From assembly GCA_947499095.1 (NCBI GenBank), contig CANMMR010000003.1, positions 62,001-126,000 on the forward strand: DNA of 64,000 bases, written 5' to 3'. A program made the translations under genes and the position numbers. Below are positions 11,740 through 20,071 of the stretch, in pieces. This DNA comes from an uncultured Erythrobacter sp. (lineage in GTDB: Bacteria; Pseudomonadota; Alphaproteobacteria; Sphingomonadales; Sphingomonadaceae). The notes under the pieces are model-generated. The model saw only the letters and a list, made by a program, of their open reading frames with translations, had not been told where the DNA came from and did no database searches. Each line of letters begins with the position of its first letter. Positions within the stretch are counted from its first letter, which is position 1.

Positions 11740-13263
11740 ATGTTCAGCAAACGCCATTTTGCATCGACCCTCGTGCTGGCCGCGGCGCTTGCCGCGTGTT
11801 CGCCCGATCCCGCCACTCGCTTCGCCACTGCCGAGGAAGCCTTCGCGGCCAACGATTTCCGTGCAGCGCGCATTTCGCTGATCGCGGGGCTGAAGGAGCA
11901 GCCCGGCGACCATGAGATGCGGTTGCTGCTGGCGCGGGCGCAGCTGGCGCTGGGAGACGGGGAGGGGGCGGCCTCTTCACTCGACGCCCTGCCTGCGGAG
12001 TTCGCCTCGCAACCTCGCGTTGCCATCGTGCGGGCCGAATCGGATATTTTGCGGGCGCGTTTCGACGAAGCGCTCGCAGGCGTGGCGGAAATCGAAACAG
12101 GCGCCGCCGACCGCATTCGTGCGCTGGCCTATATCGGGCAGGACAAATTCGACGCGGCGGCGGAAGCCTTTGCCACAGGCGCCGCCCGCGATGAGGTCGA
12201 TGCGCGGTTGCTGGCTGCATACGCGCGATATGAACTCGCACGGGGCGATCGAGGTAAAGCGGAATTGCTCTCCTCGCAGGCAATCGAGGCGGACCCGCAG
12301 CTGGTCGAAGGTCATCTGGTCCGCGGTCTGGTCAAAGAGCGGCAATATGAACTTTCGACCGCGCTGATGGCTTACGACCGCGCTCTGGAATTGCATCCCG
12401 ACAATTTCGATGGTCGTCTGGGCAAGGCTCAAATGCTTGCGCGGCTTGACCGGTTCAAGGAAGCGTCCGCTATCGCCGACGATCTGACGCGCGAGGCGTC
12501 CGAAGATCGCTCGGTCGCTTTCCTGCAGGCGCGGATCGCCGCGGGGAAGGGCGAATGGCAGTCGGTGCGCAAGATCCTGCAGCCTTACGAGAACGATTTG
12601 CGGTCTGCTGGGGAACTTCCTGCGATCTACGGCGAATCGCTGATCGAGATCGACCAGCCAGCGCTGGCGCTCGGCGTATTGGAGCCGGAGCTGAGCCGAC
12701 AGCCCAACTCGCGTCCGCTGCGCCGGCTCGTCGCGCGTGCGCAGCTGGCCGTTGGCGACGCGGGCGCTGCTCTCGGCACGATCAGGCCGCTGGCAAGCCG
12801 GGCCGACGCGACACCTACCGAACTGCGCCTCGCCGCCCGCGCCGCAGAACGGGCGGGGAGCGACTCTGCCGGAGAATTCGAACGGCGCGCCGAGATGCCC
12901 TCGGCAGAATGGGTCGGCGGCGAACTGGCCAAGGCGGACCGGGCGCTGCGCAACCGGCAATGGCGCGATGCCGAGACGCGGTACGAAAGCATCCTGTCGC
13001 GGACCCGATCGGACAATGCGATGCTACTCAACAACCTGGCCTTCGCCAAAGAGAAGCTCGGCAAGGAAGAGCAGGCGCTCGAGATCGCCCTGCGCGCGGC
13101 CAAACTGGAGCCTGACAACGCTTCGATCCTCGACACCGCTGGCTGGCTGCTGGTTCAGAACGGATCGCGGGCGCGGGGTCTCGAAATGCTGCGCCGGGCA
13201 GCGAAACTCGCTCCCGACAACCCGACGATCCAGCGGCATCTGACCGAGGCAACCAAGGGATAG
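11740..13263 (+). CDS. TPR-repeat lipoprotein
   Basis: The ATG at 11740 gives a 507-residue product with a signal peptide and lipobox at Cys20 (AALAAC). The rest is helical tandem TPR-like repeats; the clearest are near residues 205-240 (LVEGHLVRGLVKERQYELST) and at the C-terminus, where AKLEPDNASILDTAGWLL and AKLAPDNPTIQRHL form canonical TPRs. Such proteins scaffold envelope complexes. It resembles the TPR lipoproteins that accompany PEP-CTERM systems, and a PEP-CTERM gene lies next door convergently, but no exosortase is present here. A TTGACA box at 11674 is a possible -35 with a poor -10. Confidence 0.82.
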   Translation: MFSKRHFASTLVLAAALAACSPDPATRFATAEEAFAANDFRAARISLIAGLKEQPGDHEMRLLLARAQLALGDGEGAASSLDALPAEFASQPRVAIVRAESDILRARFDEALAGVAEIETGAADRIRALAYIGQDKFDAAAEAFATGAARDEVDARLLAAYARYELARGDRGKAELLSSQAIEADPQLVEGHLVRGLVKERQYELSTALMAYDRALELHPDNFDGRLGKAQMLARLDRFKEASAIADDLTREASEDRSVAFLQARIAAGKGEWQSVRKILQPYENDLRSAGELPAIYGESLIEIDQPALALGVLEPELSRQPNSRPLRRLVARAQLAVGDAGAALGTIRPLASRADATPTELRLAARAAERAGSDSAGEFERRAEMPSAEWVGGELAKADRALRNRQWRDAETRYESILSRTRSDNAMLLNNLAFAKEKLGKEEQALEIALRAAKLEPDNASILDTAGWLLVQNGSRARGLEMLRRAAKLAPDNPTIQRHLTEATKG

Positions 13264-13309
13264 AGCCCGTCCATTCGATTGATCGCGCCCATCTGGGCGC
13301 CAGACACGA

Positions 13310-13342
13310 AAACGGCGCGGGACCTATGGTCTCGCGCCGTTT
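13310..13342. terminator. Bidirectional Rho-independent terminator
   Basis: A 15-base-pair stem with a three-base loop (TAT) and one G-U pair begins in an A run and ends in TTT. It lies between two convergent genes, the TPR lipoprotein (stop 13263) and the PEP-CTERM protein (stop 13366), and can serve both. Confidence 0.85.
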
Positions 13343-13365
13343 CCGTCAGCTAGGAGGCTGGTTTA

Positions 13366-14097
13366 TCAGGCGTAGGCAAGCCGGACCGGAGCCGCTGCCC
13401 GCGGGCGGCGACGGCGGGTGCCGATCGCAAGCCCGAGGATTGCAAGGCCGAAGAGCAGCATCATGCCCGGTTCCGGAACGTCGGTGCCGCTGGTGGTGCC
13501 ACCACTGGTCGAGGTCTGGCGACCGCTGGCCGAACCGACACCGTGCACGCCGGTGACCGATTGGTAGCGAACGAAGAAGTCGTCGAGCGTCAGCGACGCA
13601 GGGGCGGTTCCGCCGAAATCGAGGCTCAGTGTGCCGCTGCCGCTATCGCCGTCGAACACACCGCCCGAACCGCCGCCCGCACAACTGCCGGTGCGCCGGG
13701 CCTGGAAGCAGACGTCGACCGTACCGATGCCGTTCGGAAAGTTCGAACCGGTGTTGGTATAACCGTAAGTGCCAGTGCTGGTGGCCGAATCGATGTCCGG
13801 ATCGGTGTTGAAGGCAAAACCGGACACCCGCGAGCCGATGCCGTCGCCGTCCGCGCCGGTGTTAGTCATCGTATAGTCGAAGGTGTAGACGCCGTTCTCG
13901 ATACCGGTCAGCGTTAGCGTTAGCTCGGAGCCGAGACCGTCGATCGAGGGGCCGCCGTCGACGAAACCGTCGAAACTGATGGTGAAGCTTTCGCCGACCG
14001 AGCCGGCATCAAGCAGGATCGGCTCTGCGGCTGCCGGTGCGGCGGTTGCCACGCCGACAATGGCAAGTGCCCTGAGGAAAAGTCGTTTCAAGTTCAC
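13366..14097 (-). CDS. PEP-CTERM sorting-domain protein
   Basis: Exported protein with a C-terminal PEP-CTERM tripartite signal: VPEPGMMLLFGLA, a hydrophobic stretch and an Arg cluster (RRRRPR). A further 11 residues follow the cluster. These signals are recognised by an exosortase that cleaves and attaches the protein at the surface. The N-terminus has a signal peptide ending AAPAAAE. The middle is Gly/Ser/Thr-rich beta sequence with two Cys. I prefer the GTG at 14097 because the signal peptide begins there; a TTG eight codons upstream (14121) is the alternative. No exosortase gene is in the window. Confidence 0.82.
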   Translation of the reverse strand: MNLKRLFLRALAIVGVATAAPAAAEPILLDAGSVGESFTISFDGFVDGGPSIDGLGSELTLTLTGIENGVYTFDYTMTNTGADGDGIGSRVSGFAFNTDPDIDSATSTGTYGYTNTGSNFPNGIGTVDVCFQARRTGSCAGGGSGGVFDGDSGSGTLSLDFGGTAPASLTLDDFFVRYQSVTGVHGVGSASGRQTSTSGGTTSGTDVPEPGMMLLFGLAILGLAIGTRRRRPRAAAPVRLAYA

Positions 14098-14227
14098 GGT
14101 AGCCCCCGTCTCGGTGCCCAATTTATTGATGGTGTCGGAGTGTCAGGAGTGATGCGACAAAGCTAGCAAGACGAACCGCCTGTCTCATTAGGGAACACCC
14201 TGCAGGCGATTGGCTAACCTCGCTGGA

Positions 14228-14797
14228 TCAGCCCTGCATTCGCATTGCGAAATCGCTCATGAAACGGGCATTGTCTCCCGCGGCCAGCCATCCTGCTTCC
14301 GCTGCGATTGCGGCGAGCATATCGGCGAGCGGGTCCATTTCGGCCTTGGCGTAATTGCCCAGCACATGACCGGTGACCCGCTCCTTGCTGCCGGGATGCC
14401 CGATGCCGATGCGAACCCGGCGGAAATCGGGGCCGAGATGCTGGTTAATCGAACGCAGCCCGTTATGGCCCGCCAGACCGCCACCGTCCCGCACCTTCAC
14501 CTTGAATGGCGCCAGGTCCAGCTCGTCATGGAACACTGTGAGCGCATCGGGTTCCAGCTTGTAGAAACGCAGCGCCTCGCCCACCGCGCGGCCGCTTTCG
14601 TTCATGTATGTGGCCGGTTTGAGCAACAGGATCTTCTCGCCGCCGATCCGTCCTTCTTGCGTCCAGCCGGAGAACTTCTTCTGTACCGGCCCGAACCCAT
14701 GGATTTCGGCCAGCACATCGCACACCATAAAACCGACATTGTGCCGGTGTAGGGCGTATTTGGGTCCGGGATTTCCAAGGCCTGTCCAGATCTGCAT
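14228..14797 (-). CDS. pth: Peptidyl-tRNA hydrolase
   Basis: Cleaves peptidyl-tRNA released from stalled ribosomes. The 189-residue protein starts MQIWTGLGNPGPKYALHRHN, the Pth signature with the conserved Asn and catalytic His. FHDELDLAPFKVKVRDGGG and GHNGLRSI complete the tRNA-binding surface. It lies 91 bases downstream of rplY, the usual alphaproteobacterial rplY-pth order, though a terminator hairpin sits in the gap. Confidence 0.97.
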   Translation of the reverse strand: MQIWTGLGNPGPKYALHRHNVGFMVCDVLAEIHGFGPVQKKFSGWTQEGRIGGEKILLLKPATYMNESGRAVGEALRFYKLEPDALTVFHDELDLAPFKVKVRDGGGLAGHNGLRSINQHLGPDFRRVRIGIGHPGSKERVTGHVLGNYAKAEMDPLADMLAAIAAEAGWLAAGDNARFMSDFAMRMQG

Positions 14798-14833
14798 CAG
14801 CGCCCTCTAGCTTCGTGATCCCCAAAAGCAAAA

Positions 14834-14857
14834 CGCCGGCCCATTGCTGGACCGGCG
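14834..14857 (-). terminator. Terminator or attenuator hairpin between rplY and pth
   Basis: Stem CGCCGG(C)CCA / TGG(A)CCGGCG with one mismatch and a TTGC loop. On the minus strand it is followed by a T-rich stretch complementary to AAAAGCAAAA. It sits just after the rplY stop and before pth, so it may partly end rplY transcription. Confidence 0.7.
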
Positions 14858-14888
14858 CTTCGTGTTTCGCAGCTGGGGGCGGAGCGGA

Positions 14889-15584
14889 TTATTCGCTCTT
14901 CGCTTCCTGCTCGTCGGCGGCGTCGTCGGCTGGACCCTGCTCGGTAGCAGCAGTCTCGCCCGGCTCCATACCTTCGCCGGTCTGGTCTTCGCCTTCGGCG
15001 CCTTCGCTCTTCTTGAGAGCGGACGGGGCAACCAGCGTTGCGATGGTGAAGTCCCGATCGGTGATCGCGCTTTCGCTACCCTCGGGCAGCTGCACTTCGC
15101 TGATGTGGATCGAATCGCCGACTTCCTTGCCGGTGACGTCGATCTCGATCTCGCTGGGGATCTTGTCGTTGTCGCAGACCAGTTCGAGCTCGTGGCGAAC
15201 CACGTTGAGCACGCCGCCCTTCTTGAGACCGGGCGATGCTTCTTCGTTCAGGAACACGACGGGCACGTTCACTTCGATCTTGCCGCCCGTGGCGAGGCGG
15301 AAAAAGTCAGCGTGCTCGGGACGGTCGTTGACCGGGTGCAGGGCGACGTCCTTGGGAAGCGTGCGGACCTTCTTGCCGTCGAGCTCGATCTCCACGATCG
15401 AGTTCATGAAGTGGCCGGTGCCGAGCTGGCGGACCAGCTCCTTCGCTTCCACGTGGATCAGGGTGGGTTCTTCCTTGCCGCCATAGATAACGGCGGGAAC
15501 ACGGCCTTCGCGGCGAAGTTGACGGGAGGCTCCCTTGCCAGCCCGTTCGCGCGCCTCGGCCGGCAGGGTCAGAGCGTCGCTCAT
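14889..15584 (-). CDS. rplY: 50S ribosomal protein L25 (Ctc/TL5 form)
   Basis: 5S-rRNA-binding ribosomal protein with the extra C-terminal domain of the Ctc/TL5 form. It has 231 residues, against about 95 for the E. coli short form. The N-terminal domain opens with [18 protein letters not shown], then VPAVIYGG and [15 protein letters not shown]. The C-terminal beta domain starts about residue 100, and the acidic Glu/Gln-rich tail (about 190-231) is typical of alphaproteobacteria. Confidence 0.96.
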   Translation of the reverse strand: MSDALTLPAEARERAGKGASRQLRREGRVPAVIYGGKEEPTLIHVEAKELVRQLGTGHFMNSIVEIELDGKKVRTLPKDVALHPVNDRPEHADFFRLATGGKIEVNVPVVFLNEEASPGLKKGGVLNVVRHELELVCDNDKIPSEIEIDVTGKEVGDSIHISEVQLPEGSESAITDRDFTIATLVAPSALKKSEGAEGEDQTGEGMEPGETAATEQGPADDAADEQEAKSE

Positions 15585-15708
15585 TGCACATACCTTTCGA
15601 ATGCATATTGAATGTTCGGTCCCACCACGCCTCCAGGGATGACCATGGTGCCGAAGGGCGCGCGCCTAGCAGGTCCCACGCCAAACGCAAGCGATTTGGC
15701 CGCGCGGC

Positions 15709-16590
15709 CTATTCGACCCGGGTCACGACATATCCGTTCGCCTGGAGCAGAGCAGGCAAGCCATCTTCGCCAAGCAGATGTCCTGCACCCACGGCGATCA
15801 GCGGCCGGTCGCGAGCGGACAGCAGGTTCTCGATGCGCGTGGCCCAGGCGGTGTTCCGGTCGATCAGCAGCGCTTGGCGCAGTTCCGGGTCGGCCAGCAT
15901 CCCCCGCCGGGTGAGTTGCTCCAGCCCGTCCGTATCGCCGTCACGCCACAATCGGGCGAGGCGTCCGGAATCGCGACCGTGCGTGGCCGCCTCTTCCAAG
16001 ACGGCATTCAACAGATCGCGTTGTTCTGCGCGCGGCAGGCTGTCGAAGATTGCCAGTTGCGAGCGGGCGCCCTCCAGCTCGATGAGGTCGCGCCCCTCGA
16101 ACGCTTCGATCAGCGCGCGGTCCGCCCCGTTTTCGGGTTGCCCTTCCTGCGCCACCTGGGCGAGGGCAAGGGCGGCGGCCCAGCTCTCCATCGGATCGAA
16201 ATAGCTGCGGCGCACCTTGGCTTTCACCAGCAGCTCGTCGAATTCGTCGCGCAGATCTTCGCGAATGCGTGCGCTGATCGGGCCTTCGGGTTGGTCGAAG
16301 GCCATGTCTTCGAACAGAGCGGACAGCTTGGCGCCGTCGTCGAGGTCACCGACTTCGACAACGAGCGTGTCGGCATCCTCGATCGCCTGCTCGAGCCGCG
16401 GAGAGCGCCACGCAAAATCGTCCGGCAAGGCATGGACCGTGCCGAACAGCCAGCCTTCGACCGCGCCGTCTTCGCGGGCGATTTCCCAAAGCGCTGGGTA
16501 GCTCGTCGGCTCGAGCGGCTGCGCAGCTTGGTCCCCGCACGCCGTCGCAAGCGAGAACGCGGCAAAGCTGAAGGCGAGACGTTTCAACAT
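15709..16590 (-). CDS. TraB/GumN-family lipoprotein (copy 1)
   Basis: The start at 16590 (MLKRLAFSF) gives 293 residues with a lipobox at Cys18 (SLATAC); an upstream in-frame start adds 17 residues in front of the signal and is rejected. The TraB/PrgY/GumN fold is marked by WLFGTVHALPDDFAWRSP near the N-terminus and IAVGAGHLLGEDGLPALL near the C-terminus. This superfamily is related to the Tiki proteases, and its conserved GxxH and Glu/His residues are present, so protease-like activity is possible but unproven. Tandem with the next gene, 70 bases apart. Confidence 0.87.
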   Translation of the reverse strand: MLKRLAFSFAAFSLATACGDQAAQPLEPTSYPALWEIAREDGAVEGWLFGTVHALPDDFAWRSPRLEQAIEDADTLVVEVGDLDDGAKLSALFEDMAFDQPEGPISARIREDLRDEFDELLVKAKVRRSYFDPMESWAAALALAQVAQEGQPENGADRALIEAFEGRDLIELEGARSQLAIFDSLPRAEQRDLLNAVLEEAATHGRDSGRLARLWRDGDTDGLEQLTRRGMLADPELRQALLIDRNTAWATRIENLLSARDRPLIAVGAGHLLGEDGLPALLQANGYVVTRVE

Positions 16591-16660
16591 GGCGGTCTTC
16601 CAGCCGAAACTGCCGGACCGCGCAAGGGGCGTGCCGGTCATGCTCCTTGCACGGCGTAGC

Positions 16661-17581
16661 CTACTGGATCCGGGTTACCGCGATGTCGCGTCCGGCGAGA
16701 TAATCCTGAACGCTCTTCTCACCGGCTAGATGGCCCGCACCGACGGCAATGAAGACCGTGCCCGGCGTGTCCATCCGCTCGTCGATCCACTCCGCCCAGT
16801 TGGCATTCCGATCGTAGAGCAAGGCCTTGGCGAGCGCAGGGTCGGTGAGGCTGCGGTTCATAAGTTCGGCCAGGCCATCGGCGTCGCCGGCGACCCATTC
16901 GGCGAGCATCTCATCCATCAGGGGGACGAGTTGGTCGATATTATCGATCGTGCTCATGAGGAATTCGATCTGCGTGTCCTGCGGCAGGTTGTCGAATACG
17001 CCGATCTGGTATTCGACCGTTTCCAGCGCATCGCGAGCGACCGCTTCTCCGGCATTGGTTTCGACCACATTCTCGACTCCGCTCTCTGCGGTCCAGCCGT
17101 TCTTGAGCAGCGGGAGCACTGCCATGGTCATACCGGCGAACCATGGCTCGAACCGGTCGAAGGCGTTGACGGGCAAGCCGAAGCCGGTCAGCGCAGCTTC
17201 GTATTTCGCCGATCGCGCTTCACCCAGGATGCCGCGCAGCGTCTCGCCTTCGGGCAACATGGCCTGCATCGCGATCGCCTGCTGCGAAGCGGGATCGCTG
17301 GTCGCATCGGCCGGGATTTCGGTCACGAGGGTGTCCGCGGAATCGAGCGCAGTCTCGATCGGACCCTTATACCATTCCACACCATCGGGCAGCGCATGGA
17401 CCGTTCCGAAGAGGTAGATGGTCGTATCCTCATCGGCGACCTTCCACAGGGCAGGGCCTTCGCCGGTGCCCTGTTCGGCAGGAGCAACCGGTGCAGAGGC
17501 GACGGCGGTGTCGTCGGCATAGGTGGCACAGCCCTGGAGCATAAGCGCGAGCGGGGCGGCGGCCAGAAGGAGGTTTTTCAT
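16661..17581 (-). CDS. TraB/GumN-family lipoprotein (copy 2)
   Basis: A 306-residue paralogue of the neighbouring gene with the same architecture: signal and lipobox at Cys18 (LMLQGC), YLFGTVHALPDGVEWYKG near the N-terminus and FIAVGAGHLAGEKSVQDYL near the C-terminus. The region after the lipid anchor (ATYAD) resembles that of the phosphodiesterase lipoprotein at 8190-9464, perhaps a shared sorting context. It lies upstream of copy 1 on the same strand, suggesting a duplicated two-gene operon. Confidence 0.88.
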   Translation of the reverse strand: MKNLLLAAAPLALMLQGCATYADDTAVASAPVAPAEQGTGEGPALWKVADEDTTIYLFGTVHALPDGVEWYKGPIETALDSADTLVTEIPADATSDPASQQAIAMQAMLPEGETLRGILGEARSAKYEAALTGFGLPVNAFDRFEPWFAGMTMAVLPLLKNGWTAESGVENVVETNAGEAVARDALETVEYQIGVFDNLPQDTQIEFLMSTIDNIDQLVPLMDEMLAEWVAGDADGLAELMNRSLTDPALAKALLYDRNANWAEWIDERMDTPGTVFIAVGAGHLAGEKSVQDYLAGRDIAVTRIQ

Positions 17582-17610
17582 ATCGGATATCTTTCAAGTG
17601 AAGGAAACTA

Positions 17611-18264
17611 TCAGTTGGCCTTGCGATACAGCCAGACGATGCCCCAGACAGAAATGACAAGCAGGTAAACGATCATCGGTTCCTGCGGCGGGATCAGGGC
17701 GGCGCGTTCGAGCAGCCACCAGCATGGTGCGAGTGTCGAATAGACATACATCGCGATGATGGCGCCATCACCCGAAGCGCGTTTCTCGAACTCATCGACA
17801 TTGGCGTACCAATAGAAGCTCAGAAGCGGCACGAGCAGCGCGATGGCGGCGACGACGATTATCGCGACGGTCGGCGAAAGCGGTCCGTTGCCGAAGACGC
17901 CGTTCTCACCGTTAGCCAGCCCGGCAATGGAAAGTGTCAGTCCGATAATGCCGCCGAGCGCGCCGCAGGCGACCAGCACCCAGTTCGCGCGTCTGGTTTT
18001 CGCCGATTGCGGTTCGCCGGTCAGAAACGCCGGCTTCAGCCTGACTATCCCCCAGGCGCACAAGGCGATCAAAACGATTGCGACTGCAAGGAGCATACCG
18101 CCGCGCATCGAAAACCCGCCTTTTTCGGCGGCGGACATCAGCACGCCTGTGACGAAACCGAGCAGGGCGATGAGGATGAACCCCAGCGTACCCACGCCCA
18201 GCCAACGGCGGAACGGAGAAGCTTGCTCGTTTTCAGGAGCATCGAAGTCAGTCGAGTTCGTCAT
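17611..18264 (-). CDS. Hypothetical multi-spanning membrane protein, partner of XRE regulator
   Basis: The 217-residue protein has a charged N-terminus and six hydrophobic segments, near residues 25-47, 55-77, 93-115, 130-150, 165-185 and 192-212. I do not recognise a named family. Its start lies inside the 3' end of the upstream XRE regulator gene (17-base overlap), so the two are translationally coupled. XRE/membrane-protein pairs of this layout are common in sphingomonads; the membrane protein may sense a signal or be the regulated target. Confidence 0.8.
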   Translation of the reverse strand: MTNSTDFDAPENEQASPFRRWLGVGTLGFILIALLGFVTGVLMSAAEKGGFSMRGGMLLAVAIVLIALCAWGIVRLKPAFLTGEPQSAKTRRANWVLVACGALGGIIGLTLSIAGLANGENGVFGNGPLSPTVAIIVVAAIALLVPLLSFYWYANVDEFEKRASGDGAIIAMYVYSTLAPCWWLLERAALIPPQEPMIVYLLVISVWGIVWLYRKAN

Positions 18265-18445
18265 CGAAGATCTCCTCGATAGGCATGTTGAAAAGGCGGG
18301 CGATGCGGAAGGCGAGGGGAAGCGAAGGATCGTGCTTGCCGGTCTCGATCGCGTTCACGGCCTGGCGCGATACGTCGAGATGCATGCCGAGCTCGGCCTG
18401 GCTCCAATCGCGTTCGGCGCGAAGGACCTTGAGGCGGTTCTTCAT
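18248..18445 (-). CDS. Small XRE-family transcriptional regulator
   Basis: This 65-residue protein is essentially a single helix-turn-helix domain: MKNRLKVLRAERDWSQAELG, then VSRQAVNAIETGKHDPSLPL, ending in an acidic EIFDDELD. It matches the short Cro/CI-like regulators that pair with a membrane protein. The gene is followed by a membrane-protein gene overlapping by 17 bases and preceded by a 44-codon ORF 14 bases away. Autoregulation of the operon is likely but no operator was identified. Confidence 0.9.
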   Translation of the reverse strand: MKNRLKVLRAERDWSQAELGMHLDVSRQAVNAIETGKHDPSLPLAFRIARLFNMPIEEIFDDELD

Positions 18446-18459
18446 TCAGTCTGCTCCAT

Positions 18460-18594
18460 TCATGCAGTCCCCCGGATACGGGCCCAGGCATTGCCTGCGA
18501 AGAAAGCTGCGACGTAAGAAGGCAGGTCGACCAGCGTCGCGAAATTGTGGCTGCGGGTTTGCTTATCGCGCTTGGTCTTAGGTGGGTTGGTCAT
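18460..18594 (-). CDS. Putative 44-residue small protein
   Basis: An ATG at 18594 opens a 44-codon frame with a plausible purine-rich ribosome site (GAAGAGAG) about six bases upstream. The stop lies 14 bases before the XRE start, so it would be the first gene of the XRE operon. The product is basic at the N-terminus (NPPKTKRDKQTR) and moderately hydrophobic after residue 18 (FATLVDLPSYVAAFFAGNAW). I do not recognise it. Spacing and ribosome site support it, but a gene this short could be chance. Confidence 0.45.
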   Translation of the reverse strand: MTNPPKTKRDKQTRSHNFATLVDLPSYVAAFFAGNAWARIRGTA

Positions 18595-18661
18595 GAGAAC
18601 TCTCTTCGCAAGGTCGCCGGAGCGGCGCGTAGGGCACGCCGCCCCGGCGTTAGGTTTTCGC

Positions 18662-18979
18662 TCAGGCGTCGGGATCTACGTCGAGAGCTGCGAAGCGGTC
18701 TTCGCGGGCGGCGGCGATGGCGAGGCGGACTTCGACATTGGCAGCCTCGCGCAGTTCGGCGCGGCACTGCTTTTCCGCAGCCATCACCGTCAGACCCTTG
18801 CCGCCGACGGTGCAGGCCTTGCGGATGGCACGGTCGATGCGGCCTTCCAGGCGGTCCTGACCTTTCGCCGAGGCGAGGTCGAGATCGATCGTTTCGACGG
18901 CGATCGAAGGAATGGCGTTCGCGACGGCCTGCGCGGGCAGGAATGCGAGGGCGGCGGCAATCAAAACGGTCTTTTTCAT
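18662..18979 (-). CDS. UrcA family protein
   Basis: Small secreted protein of 105 residues with a clean signal peptide ending AQAVANA. The mature part shows the UrcA pattern: DLDLASAKGQDRLEGRIDRA, a conserved Cys in KACTVGG, and a second Cys in EKQCRAEL, probably disulfide-linked. UrcA proteins are widespread in alphaproteobacteria and have no assigned function. Its upstream region (18980-19171) carries a TTGACA box and a long inverted repeat. Confidence 0.87.
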   Translation of the reverse strand: MKKTVLIAAALAFLPAQAVANAIPSIAVETIDLDLASAKGQDRLEGRIDRAIRKACTVGGKGLTVMAAEKQCRAELREAANVEVRLAIAAAREDRFAALDVDPDA

Positions 18980-19030
18980 GTGTCGTCTCCAAGTGGATAT
19001 TCGGTCCAGTGGTAGGTCAACCTTCCGTTG

Positions 19031-19088
19031 TGTCAGGTTGTGCTGACTATATGTCGTGATTCGCTGACCATGTCAACATAACCTGACA
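19031..19088. promoter_or_regulatory. 17-base inverted repeat and urcA promoter candidate
   Basis: The arms 19031-19047 and 19072-19088 match as inverted repeats at 15 of 17 positions (TGTCAGGTT-TG-TGAC pattern). The core GCTGAC also recurs directly at 19042, 19063 and 19094. On the minus strand TTGACA (19076-19071) overlaps the right arm and is followed at 17-19 bases by CATATAGT, a plausible sigma-70 promoter for urcA. A regulator bound here could also affect glyQ, 80 bases to the right. Confidence 0.5.
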
Positions 19089-19171
19089 AAAAGTTTTGCT
19101 GACCTGTCTTTTGCCGGGCGCGAGCCCTGCGCCATTGACGCGTTTTCGCCCTTGCGCCATTGCGCCGCTCC

Positions 19172-20067
<896 letters not shown>

Positions 20068-20071
<4 letters not shown>

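Noticed and set aside
13285-13300. Small GCGCCC/GGGCGC hairpin after the TPR gene
   Set aside because: Six-pair stem with a four-base loop and no T run; the neighbouring 15-pair stem is the credible terminator.
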